This document shows positions 1 to 9,265 of a DNA stretch of 64,000 nt, in pieces (positions within the stretch are counted from its first letter, which is position 1; every line of letters begins with the position of its first letter). This DNA is from Lepas anatifera (Eukaryota > Arthropoda > Thecostraca > Lepadidae), in contig JAOTON010002098.1 of assembly GCA_034440635.1 (NCBI GenBank), forward strand, positions 496,001-560,000, written 5' to 3'. Below the pieces are notes generated by a model that was not told the origin of the DNA, ran no database searches, and worked only from the letters and a program-made list of their open reading frames with translations. Position numbers and translations under genes: made by a program.

Positions 1-223
1 AATGATATGGATACTAAATTAGTTGGTTTGCATATTATATGGACTTGACCTTTTTCGAAATACTTTTTTCTTCCAAAACGGACTTGACTTTTTCGACCTT
101 TGAACTAATTTGACCTTGAAGGGGGTGTAAGCAGTGAAAGATGATTAGAAGCTTATTAAATTGGCGTAAATGAAAATGATTCAGAATGGCTTATGAATAG
201 TCAATTTAAATGATGTGGACACT
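1..223. other. AT-rich sequence, no gene seen
   Basis: No open frame or repeat structure that I can assign. There are a few TTGACCTTT-type words near positions 48 and 110, which may be an eroded edge of an AGGTCA-rich repeat. Confidence 0.4.
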
Positions 224-546
224 CAGGGGCGGACGCAGACCCGAGCTTTGGGGGCCAAACCCATGTCTGCATCTCCTCCTGGGGGGGGTGGGAGCGAAGA
301 TTTTTTTGCTCTACAGACCTAGTGTAAACACCTTTTTCAGTGCTCGACAGACCTAGTATAAGCTACCTCTCCAAGTACATGATCGCTCTCGGGGAGGGGT
401 GGGAGCGAAGATTTTTTTGCTCTGCAGACCTAGTGAAAACACCTTTTTTGAAAAAATTTCCGGCGTTTGGGGGGGCTAAAAGATAGTTTGGCCCTCCTCC
501 AGCGCTTTGGGGGCATGGCCGGAATGGCCCCCCTGCGTCCGCAAAT
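224..546. mobile_element. MITE-like element with GGCGGACGCAG ends
   Basis: The left end reads GGGGCGGACGCAG and the right end carries its complement, CTGCGTCCGC, so the block is bounded by short terminal inverted repeats. Runs of G sit just inside the left end and runs of C inside the right end. The interior contains an imperfect direct duplication of about 115 bp (GGGAGCGAAGATTTTTTTGC at about 291 and again at about 402, each followed by a GACCTAGT word). No transposase is encoded. It resembles the other GGATCC/GGACGC-ended short elements in this window (for example 5046-5243 and 47578-47880). Assignment to a named superfamily is not possible from this copy. Confidence 0.6.
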
Positions 547-866
547 TTGGACACTTGAACTAGTAACTTTCACTTCCAAGGAGTAAGTTTGAACTCTGAA
601 CCGGTCCCATGTAATGAAATCCTTTACTAAAAATCACCAATGATATGTTTTAGTGCCTAAAACTTCTTCATTATAAAATAGCTAAAATAATGAGTACGCT
701 GAGCAAAATTCACTCAGAGATTAACATAGGTCAAGCTTAAACACGTCTGAAATGCCACAAGAGACTACCAAAGGCCAAAGAAGCCGAACTGAAGTCATAC
801 CATGTTTTAAATTCAAGCTACGTCCGGGGGAACGCGGCACAAAGCCTCAAAAGCCAAAAAGCCTCC
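547..866. other. Unassigned intergenic sequence
   Basis: No supported gene or repeat. Base composition is ordinary for the window. Confidence 0.4.
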
Positions 867-1889
867 TTAACCCTCACCCCACCTAGAATAATGAAACCAA
901 TGGCCCCCCTATGGTTTTTTTTCGAGAAAAAAACAACGAGGGGCAGCACCACGGTTGAGGGTTTTATCTCTTACCCCATTATTTTCCCATCATCCCTGAA
1001 ATTTATTACCCCGGGTCACCCTAAGTCAGGTCACCATGTGAAGTCAACCAAGGTCACCTCACTTTAACTTTTGAGTTCTACCATAGCTTCATTTCTAAGC
1101 CGATCGATTTAAAACTTTCTACACTTCATGACCCCTCCGGAGTCTGCAAAATGTGTTTTTCGGGATTTTTCGATTTGGTGACCTGCCTGGGTCACCAGGT
1201 AACCTTTTCCATAGAAAAAGCATGGGAAAAGCTGTCTTATGAGCTAAAAGTCACAACATAATCGTAAATGCTCAGATTGCTCAGAAAAGCGTTCTTGGAC
1301 ACCCTTTCATGGGTTCCAAGGGCGATATTGCCCTTTCACCTATCTGAGATCATCAGAGATCATCAGAGGTCAAAAACAATATTTTGACGATAACTTTTGA
1401 CCTAATTAAGCTAGAGCACTGAATCAAAGGTCATCGTGTATGTCTCGTCACTGGTTTTCATTTGATATACCTAGGTCACTTTCTTACCTTTCGTGACCCC
1501 AGGTCAAATAAAGTCACGAGGTACCCTCGGGAGGTGAAACCACTGGCGGGAGGCCATTATGTTCCACATAGCAGAAAAGTCCTGGCATTTTCCTATTAAA
1601 TGATTTTTTCCAGATCTCAAGAACTCTAATGGCGTGAGAGCTATGCTCAGGTCTCTTAAGGATTGCATATTTTACTGGCAATAACCTGTCGTGACATAAC
1701 TTGACCTCTGGAGGTCAAAACATAGACCTGAGCGCTTAAACATGCAAAGTAAAATCTTACTGAATTCACATGATCTTTCTAATAAATTTTGCAGCTTTGC
1801 GCTAACTTCCATATTTTCGGCGTTAAGGGGGCATTGATGGCCCCCGGTGGGGCGAAGGTGGCGCCGGACCCCGATGGGGCGCGGGTTAA
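867..1889 (+). mobile_element. AGGTCA-rich TTAA element, copy A
   Basis: About 1.02 kb bounded by TTAA on both sides. The left terminus is TTAA-CCCTCACCCC and the right terminus GGGGCGCGGG-TTAA, which form a short imperfect terminal inverted repeat. TTAA target duplications with CCC-starting ends are typical of the piggyBac superfamily, so a non-autonomous piggyBac-like element is the best reading, but no transposase is present to prove it. It aligns along its length to copy B at 45771-46700, in the same orientation. By eye there are ten perfect AGGTCA or TGACCT words, against about 0.5 expected by chance. Confidence 0.7.
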
Positions 1890-3207
1890 ATACTTCTGGA
1901 AATGACAACGAAGTTCGGTGATTCAATTTGACGGGGACACATTTATTTTCAAAACCTGTACAATGATCCAAACAACCATACATGACATTCACAACAGCTA
2001 AGTTTATTCCCAAAGGGACAATAATGTGAATTCAAAATAGAGGAAGGCAACCCCCTTATTCCTGTGCTTGTGGTAAAATGTTTCAATTCTAGGCTGACTG
2101 CTTGATTTTGATTCTTCCAATGTTTTTATTTGAAAGTTGCAGGTCAATTAGAACTTTAGTTACCCTAGCATAGCTCCACAGTGACACCTAGTTTTATATA
2201 CATGAAGCTAAAAGTAGTATATGCATTTCAAAAACCTTTTTTTCATTGTTTGATATGAAAGAAAACTACCATATGCCAAAACACTTTCAAGATAATTTTT
2301 GTATTTCACTGTACTACGGGTCAAGGTCACCATTATAAAACTAGGTCATGAGGTCACTAACCATTTTTTGTTTAAATTTCAAAATTGAAGATAGTCAAAA
2401 TATTTCCCGTAAAATTTTCTTCCTAAGACTACAAAAATTGCAGAAATCACTTGAAAACTTTTGGAGTTAGAGGCATTCTAATCAAGACCTACATAATGAC
2501 CTTTAAAAAAATGGCCGGAGGCTATTTCTCTCAAACCAATTTTCAAATAATTTTTAAGTGCCATGGGTGGATTCTGCGCCCTTGCGAGTCCCCATATACC
2601 AATTTTGGAGGAAATTAAAGTTGTAGGGTTTTATGCCTTGGTCGATTTATGGTGCAATGACCCACGTGTAACTGAGCCCAGGCTCTGATACCATGGGCTA
2701 GTGAACCGAAAGCACTCGTACAGGACGACTCTGGCATCGAAATAACTTCCCGCGTTCTTCTTGAGGAGAACTGCCTGCGGAATTGTCCATTAATGAAACG
2801 GTGGCAAACAAAAAGAAGAAACAAAATTCATGACGGACCTTGACAAACTAAATATCCTTATTCATCCCATGTCAGTTCTGTATCGCTTATTCAAGGAGAG
2901 CAATGTGGAACCAGATCTGCATAGCGTTCGCACCTCCCATAATTTCCGTATTGGTAAGGCACAATCATCCACTCGAGAAAATGTTTACGTGATTAAGTGA
3001 AAGGTATTCTTGTACTGCATGCTTAGGTAATGCATATCCTCTTAAATTATGGTACCTTAAGTTGAAAGAGGAAGGCTATTTTGAGAACCGTCGTTTATGC
3101 AGTACCCGGTTTGCTCAACTATTTAAACTTACCAAGTCAACTCTCCTAAACATTTCATTTCGACTCTCATAAAATTCCTATAATTTGTGTTCTATGTCTT
3201 GGAATTG
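1890..3207. other. Unassigned sequence with a half-site cluster
   Basis: No gene is supported. Between 2331 and 2364 there is TCAAGGTCA (2331-2339) followed by two more AGGTCA words, so this may be a remnant of another AGGTCA-rich element whose ends are lost. The frames here are short and show no recognisable domain. Confidence 0.35.
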
Positions 3208-3356
3208 AAAATGCATCGACCCCCTGGATTCTTCACCCAGTGGGGGAGGGGGCAAGCCAAAACCGAAGGAAAAACACGTCACGCGGTTAAATATTTTGCC
3301 ACAATATAACTTGACAATAGGTTTTGGGCATATCCAAGTCGAAAAGCAAAAACACC
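3208..3356 (-). mobile_element. MITE copy related to 51889-52054
   Basis: On the minus strand the segment reads GCTTTTCGACTT, a CCGCGT/ACGT core, a GGCTTGCCCCC tract and then a degraded GGATCC-type end (CCCCCTGGATTC on the plus strand near 3220). The same order of words is present on the plus strand at 51889-52054, so the two are copies of one family. No coding capacity. Confidence 0.5.
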
Positions 3357-3487
3357 TCATGGGGTGAAAGATATGGGCAAAATACTTATGCTTGTTTTTG
3401 CTAACAGAGGTCCAATGTTTGCACCGAGTTCGACTGGTCCTGTTTGAAGTTGAGAGTTCAAGCAAAAAACTCTATGTTCCCAAAAAG

Positions 3488-3594
3488 AGTCGGGGCAAAA
3501 GGAGGTCGACCGCTTGGGGGAAACCTAGTTTTTCCCCAAACTTTTCCGTTGGGGAAAATACAATTTCCCTCCCCCTGGATCCGCCAAGTGTGCC
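3488..3594 (-). mobile_element. MITE fragment with GGATCCGCC end
   Basis: It ends in CCCCCTGGATCCGCCAAG. Read on the minus strand it matches the order of words in 16312-16400 (GGCGGATC, G-run, CAATT, GGGGCAAAA, GTCGACCTCC), so both are copies of one family. One end only is clear. Confidence 0.5.
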
Positions 3595-5045
3595 TTCACC
3601 AAGTGTGTTGTTTCCACCGGTAAAAATATACCAAAAGTCACTGAATACTTATGCTACCACTTGTGCGTTTTTAGTGCCTAGGAAGTAATCTTTGGCAGAA
3701 AATTGGACCCATATTGTCTCAGCAATCATTGCCCAATCAGGGCATACGTTGACACGGATGAACGATCCTGACAGGCAAAAACATGGCTAGCCACAAATTG
3801 CTACCCGTCAGACACTGATCGCACCAGAAGTAGATCAAATCGACTTCACCGAGTACCCTGGTGTTTTATTCCCGCCGTGGCAGATATATATTTAGAACCC
3901 AGAGCAAGAATGTGCAGAAATGAAGCTATTCTAAATTAATTACCGGGTTTGGAAGTTAATTACTTAGATTGACAAATACCGGCCGACAAATTCGAGCGCC
4001 TGAGCAAACGAAACAGGCTAATAAAACTGAAAAGCGGGGGATTCTGCTCGATACTCTTCAATGTTTAGATATCGCTTTGCCAAGGTCTAAATACACCCCA
4101 GTTAGGGAGGTGACGTTGCAAAAATTATCAGATAAATTGATGTTTTTTCTAACAAAACTGATAATTATTCTGCGAATGATAGCATTCTTTGCCGTACTTT
4201 ACAAACCTTTAGGTGTCCCATGCCTAGGAGGCCTTTCGGACAGTCAAACAAATTTGATTCGCATCAAATCCATCTGGCAAGCATGTGTTCTACGTTCTTA
4301 GAGCTAAATCATTGGTTTAGGACCATACTAGCAGTCGGAGGCCTCCGGCTTCTCCACCGAGGAGACCGTTGTCCCACATGTTGAAATTTGGGTATGCTGG
4401 TTCGCTAAAAATTGTGTTAGACATTTCTTAATGAGTTACCTCTTGCACTCTGCAAAGAAGGAGACTGAACGTCTATGCGTTCCTTTTTGTTACTAATTTC
4501 TCGATTTCTCGATTCCTGAACATACCTACTAAGCATAGTTTCCAGACCCCAGCCGCTCCTCGACCTTGTTTGGAAGGCCACCACCGTGCTAACAACTGGT
4601 TTTACACAGACACGCTGTCGGAGATGGAAACAGCATTTTACAGCAAGGCTCAAAAAAAACGAAACGGCAGCTAAGATTTTGTTCGAAAATGTTGGTAGAT
4701 CGAGACCTAGCGATCAAGGCGTTGAATTTACGGTTGAACGTAGCAGGAATTCATTTCCAGCGGAATGGCACCGCAACCCCAAATGGGGCTACAAGCCCCG
4801 TCCAGTGTCGGATTCAATTTTTGACCGACAGATAGATAGAAACGTATTTCAGAATATCCTCAATCGAAGCGAAGCGAGGCTTTTCATATTTACTCGTCAA
4901 GTGGGTTTCTTGTGTATGTTTATTGACAAAACTAAAATAGAATAAGCCACTATTTACCTAGTCTTGAAGAAAGCTTTTTGTTCCGTTATTTGTTTTAGTT
5001 TGGACCGCTTTATCCTAGATATGGCTTATTTGATGTAAGGGTGAC
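3595..5045. other. Unassigned intergenic sequence
   Basis: Open frames at 3969-4301 and 4586-4945 on the plus strand are about 110-120 codons but show no domain, no biased codon use I would trust and no clear splice context. I treat them as chance frames. Confidence 0.4.
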
Positions 5046-5243
5046 CATAGGCGGATCCAAGGGAGAAGCAAGGGGGCATTTGTCCCCCCCGACCAACCCT
5101 CGGTGCCCTCCCGAAATGTCGCCTCCCCCACGATGAAATTGGCGTCCGGTGATAGGGTTTGGCGCTCACCTGATAAACTCTTAAGTGGTGCCGCTTGGTC
5201 CAAATGCCGTCCCCCCCGATCGGAACCCTTGGATCTGACTATG
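5046..5243. mobile_element. GGATCC-type MITE
   Basis: Starts CATAGGCGGATCCAAGGG and ends CCCTTGGATCTGACTATG, giving an imperfect terminal inverted repeat of about 18 bp. Length is about 200 bp. The interior has G-runs near the left end and C-runs near the right. No coding capacity. This is the most compact complete copy of this family in the window. Confidence 0.65.
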
Positions 5244-5406
5244 ATGGTGGCAGATAGCTCCTCACTGCTTTACCCGAAAACGTTTTATTGGAATGTTGTA
5301 ACATTGATTGCTCTTCACCTCCACCTCCACCCATGAGATAGACTCTGAAAGTGACGGCGAGTGCTTGCTTCCTTTTTACTTATTGATTTTTAAAAATGTT
5401 TTTATT

Positions 5407-5408
<2 letters not shown>

Positions 5409-5459
<51 letters not shown>
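5409..5459. repeat. (TA)n microsatellite, left flank of a PLE fragment
   Basis: About 50 bp of uninterrupted TA. Together with the (TA)n at 5990-6033 it brackets the Penelope-like fragment, so the element probably inserted into a TA array. Confidence 0.9.
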
Positions 5460-5462
<3 letters not shown>

Positions 5463-5643
5463 GCGCCAAGAACACAACCGCCGACTACTCCGAAACGACC
5501 TCGAGACCAACACTAGAATATTGCTACGAACCAACGACCCAAAGCGACTAGAGATTTCCGAAGCGCTGCTCATCAAACAAATAAGCCCGGAAATAAACAA
5601 ACAACTCGAGTCCTACACAAGATTAGAACTATTCAAAAACTAA
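5460..5643 (+). pseudogene. Penelope-like element ORF, C-terminal end of GIY-YIG domain
   Basis: About 60 codons, open from the TA array to a stop at 5641-5643. The peptide contains SEALLIKQISPEINKQ followed by a short tail ending LELFKN. The E-A-L-L-I...P-x-I-N-x-Q arrangement near a C-terminus is typical of the end of the GIY-YIG endonuclease domain of Penelope-like retroelements, where the glutamate is a conserved metal-binding residue and the asparagine a conserved position. The reverse transcriptase and the rest of the GIY-YIG domain are absent, so this is a 5'-truncated, non-functional fragment. It is followed downstream by a hammerhead-like motif and the beginning of another ORF, which supports the assignment. 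A search with this peptide against PLE proteins would be decisive. Confidence 0.7.
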
Positions 5644-5822
5644 GACCTAAACAGCCAACCTAGACGGAGGATGCGAACACCAACCAAGATGCAACCTCCT
5701 GATTGACGTAAAAAATTCAAATAAGAAGAATTTTTAAACCTAACCGTCCCAACTCGAATCAAAAAGTGTAATTATGTTATATGTATTCTGTGTGTGTAAA
5801 ACATTGTACTTTATCTAATTTT

Positions 5823-5876
5823 CTGAAGATGGTGAGTGTACACCGAAAGGTAAAAATGCATTAAATGGATACCTTT
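5823..5876 (+). ncRNA. Minimal hammerhead-ribozyme-like motif of a PLE (locus 1)
   Basis: CTGAAGA (5823-5829) fits the hammerhead core CUGANGA. After one extra T comes a perfect stem GGTG/CACC (5831-5834 with 5841-5844, loop AGTGTA), then GAAA (5845-5848). A possible stem III is GGTA (5849-5852) with TACC (5870-5873), followed by TT, so a CUU triplet could serve as the NUH cleavage triplet near 5875. Stem I is not convincing. Minimal and degenerate hammerheads are known in Penelope-like elements across animals. The extra base between the core and stem II departs from the canonical ribozyme, so activity is uncertain. Confidence 0.6.
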
Positions 5877-5988
5877 GCAAACCAAATATTTAAACTAGCT
5901 CAAGAACAGCGAAAAACATGGAGAGAATTGGAGCGAGAAACAAAAAGCTTATCAACACTAAATATTCCTTGGTCTTCAACAAAACAGG

Positions 5989-5989
<1 letters not shown>
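5865..5989 (+). pseudogene. Start of a second PLE ORF, cut off at (TA)n
   Basis: An ATG at 5865, 16 bases after the hammerhead GAAA, opens a frame of about 41 codons before the TA array. The peptide is charged and helix-prone (LAQEQRKTWRELERETKS). It ends at ACAG-GTAATA, which resembles a 5' splice site; PLEs are known to carry introns. The order end of ORF, hammerhead, start of ORF is that of a head-to-tail PLE junction, where the repeated flank overlaps the ORF start. No domain can be named in so short a peptide. Confidence 0.45.

Positions 5990-6033
<44 letters not shown>
5990..6033. repeat. (TA)n microsatellite, right flank of the PLE fragment
   Basis: About 44 bp of TA directly after the PLE fragment. 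Confidence 0.9.
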
Positions 6034-6035
<2 letters not shown>

Positions 6036-7111
6036 CTAAGGTTTGTGCTAACTATTTAGGGCGCTGAATGCGGAACAGACATTGAATACTGATAATTAAA
6101 TTAACATAGTTTATGTATTTTTACATCAAACGACGAGCGAGCGCAAACTTTTACTTTATCATTGAGACGCAGGCGGGGTGATAAAAATGAGATAATATCC
6201 CATCAGTAGTTGAATGTTTATGCCCCACCTTGCAAGTCAACTCATCGGTAAATTTGGATTAAATACATTTAAGCCCCTCCAAGGCCCTCTATGCCATTGA
6301 ATAATGATATCACAAGAAGAACCCTTAAAACAGTTAATAGCATTGCTAAAAGGAGTGCAGGTATCGGTTGTCTGCCTATCTAGATAGGCGTGAAATGGAG
6401 GCCTGAATTGAATGGAATATATACATTACCTCTGAGTTTGGCTCCAATAGAATAAAACACTCTTCACCTAATCTAGAATTTTTTACTCCATGACTTTTTC
6501 GATTTCGCCCCAAGAGCAAACCTGACTGAATTTTGATAACGTATGTGTGTAAATGAAGAAAAACTGCGTGCTCCAACACAATCATGATACAATGTTAATC
6601 ATGAATTAATTACAATGAAAAGATAAATATTCAAGAATGATTTAATAAAACTAGAAAGAATATAATGAAAGAAAGCTATCACAGTAAAATAGTAATCAGG
6701 CCATTCTTTTCATGAGCTAAGGGCAATGAAAATTAAATCCATCGCTTATCAGTTTGTGCTTTAATGCAGCATTAACCATGGCAGGGACCTGGCCCGACTG
6801 TGAATGCCTATCAGTGCCGCCATAACCAATTGGCTGTTGCTGTCAATCGATGAATAAATTACGGCCTAATCAAGTGCCTGACTAAAACGTGAACACACCG
6901 AGGCGTGATAAGAGGTGTCTATTCATAGCCACAGCGCCGCTCTAAATCAGGCTGCCAGAGCCTGCCAAATTCAGAATAATATTTCAGCTAGCTCTGAGCA
7001 AGATATCAATAAAAACGCGTTGAAGTGATAGTAGCTGAAAGACTGATTAAAAACAGTAGTCAAATAACTCTGGCAGAGTTTTACAACTGGCTGGTTGAAT
7101 GCCACCACCGT
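6034..7111. other. Unassigned AT-rich sequence
   Basis: No supported gene or repeat. Confidence 0.4.
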
Positions 7112-7212
7112 GCTCGGCTGGTGTCAAGATACCTTTACTTAAAGGTAATTAAAGGCTCGGCTGGTGTCAAGATACCTTTACTTAAAGGTAATTAAAGGCT
7201 CGGCTGGTGTCA
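7112..7212. repeat. 43-bp tandem repeat, 2.3 copies
   Basis: Units start with GCTCGGCTGGTGTCA at 7112, 7155 and 7198; the first two are identical and the third is partial. Each full unit contains the near-palindrome ACCTTTACTTAAAGGT. Identity of the two full units suggests a recent duplication or an assembly feature. Confidence 0.85.
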
Positions 7213-7492
7213 CTGTCAACATGACGTGTAAGCAGCGCAACTAGCTATTGGAGTATGTGTAATATTGAAGGTGAATGTGGTACTGTGACACCAAACAACA
7301 TACATCCACCGAATAGCACGGCATTAGTGCTGATCTTTTGCAGAATTGGGCAGTTTACCAATTATCAAGTTTCAATTTCCTATACATGTGTCCCCCGAGT
7401 TCCTTGCTCACTGCGCTTAAATTTGTTCGCTGATCTGATCAATTTGGAATTAGTATCAAGAACATCAATAGTATTAGTAAAAATTTTGTGAC
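7213..7492. other. Unassigned sequence
   Basis: Nothing recognisable. Confidence 0.35.
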
Positions 7493-7681
7493 TACACAAA
7501 AGCTTCGTCAGAGTGTACAACCCGTCCGGTTTCGGGAGCATCCCGCCCACGTTTTCAAGGGAGATGACACTATTACATGAACCTAACAATACGAAAATGT
7601 AATGGTGCTATCTCCCTTGAAAACGGAGGTGGGATGCTCCCGAAGCCGGTCGGGTTTTACACTTTGACGAAGCTTTGTGTC
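7493..7681. mobile_element. Foldback MITE of about 190 bp
   Basis: Two arms of about 86 bp (7493-7578 and 7597-7681) are inverted copies, separated by an 18 bp loop. The outer ends are ACACAAAAGCTTCG and its near complement CGAAGCTTTGTGT. The arms share words such as TCAAGGGAGAT and GGGAGCATCCC. No protein is encoded. A clear target duplication is not seen. A transcript through it would form one long hairpin. Confidence 0.75.
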
Positions 7682-9110
7682 GTAACAAATGTTGTTCTAA
7701 TCTTATCAATAACCAAAGCCATGAACTGTAACAACATGCAGTTAACTGTGTTTACTAATAAATATCTTACAGATATATACAATTGTACACCTACTGAGCA
7801 CTTACAACTCTAAAAACCACATTGAGGTGTTATCCCTTCTCACTAGAAACCTATGAGGATTTCTCAAGTTGATATTGTGCACTTACATTTAAAGCTGACA
7901 TGAATTTATAATTATATCGAATAAAGTGTACATGTTTTGAAAGCTTTCATCGAAAAAAGCAAGCAACTTTCAATCAAGAGCACAAGCAAGATCAGATAAA
8001 AGCAGACGAGTCTTTAAATCAGCAGGCGAATTAAGGACGTTTAGGCAAACGCTATGCAGTGAATAATAATCTGGTTCCCACACCACTAAATGACCTGGCT
8101 CACTACGCTATTTTGTGCACCTACGTTCGTGAACGAACTAAAGCACGTCTTGTTTATTGGTGTACAGTTTATACCATCTGGAGTTTCTGTGAGTGAGCAT
8201 TGTCTGGTGTATCCGTTAATAAAAACGATTCTTGTTACTCCATCTCTTATACAGCTTTGACCTGGTATGGCACGAGAACTGACAAAATGCTCATTCTTAT
8301 ACGTACCTTTACGTAAGAATGGTAAAATTACAATACAAAACAAATTTCATGCGACAACTCCGAAGTAAGCTAAACTTAAAATGAAAACAGTTTTTTTGTT
8401 ATATTTTACGAGTAGATGCATCGTATGAATTAACTGTTAACGCTGAGCTTGCTCTGGAAGCTCTCTTAGTCAGCTGATATTTCTGCAATACAACAAATTT
8501 GCTGGCGATCCAGCTCCCCCTGGTCATTTGTCACGCTCGCCTGCGCACCCGCTCCACACACTTTCCACGAAACGTCTTCAGACAGAATGAGTTGAATACA
8601 TTGAATGAATGAGCTTTCGATATGTTTGCGGATGTCTTATCATCCGATGTTCGACACTGCACTTAAGCAAGAGCAGCGTTGGCTTGATGTTGCAGACTAC
8701 TAAACTGGATATTGTCACGGAAAGGTAAAACATATGTAGTGACAATTAGACCACAGCAAGTACAGATGACCAACTTAAATATACAGTTCCGTAGAATTGG
8801 ACGCGCTTAACCTTCAGCAGAGCTGGGGGTTTCTCCTCGATCCAGGAGGTTCCTGCATGGGTTAACACTGAAACGGTGTCGGCAATAAGAACCCTATGAA
8901 AGACCCTAAATTCAGGGGTTGATCGCTCCTACCTTCCCAGGGTTTTCACCCGTGCCCGTGTAATTTATCTTGTCACATGAGGACAGTGACAGAACAGTTA
9001 TGTATGTAGGAATTAGCCTGGGAGGGCAGTTGAGACAGTTGACCTAGAGAGTTACCACACATTACTCAAATCTGGCAGCTCGTGAGAAGAAAACAAAGTG
9101 GTGTCAAGCG
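7682..9110. other. Unassigned intergenic sequence
   Basis: No supported gene, RNA or repeat. Confidence 0.4.
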
Positions 9111-9265
9111 ATAGCGTGGGACATATGCACAGCGGCTTTCGTCCCCAGATAGCGTGGGACATATGCAGGGTAGAATTCGTCCCCAGCTGGCGTGGGACAT
9201 GTGTAGAGCGGCATTCGTCCCCAGCTGGCGTGGGACATATGCAGACTGGCGTTCGTACCGAGTGA
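9111..9265. repeat. 38-39 bp tandem repeat, four copies
   Basis: Four units begin with GCGTGGGACAT at about 9113, 9151, 9190 and 9229 and end with a TTCGTCCCCAG word (the last is diverged). The open frames across this block simply read the repeat. Confidence 0.85.

Noticed and set aside
5308..6059. IYIYIY-rich peptides at TA arrays as membrane or coiled proteins
   Set aside because: They are translations of (TA)n; the same occurs at 19,000 and 25,150.
7112..7212. CRISPR-like array
   Set aside because: Contiguous tandem units with no spacers; the sequence is eukaryotic. None of the tandem arrays in the window has unique spacers of constant length.
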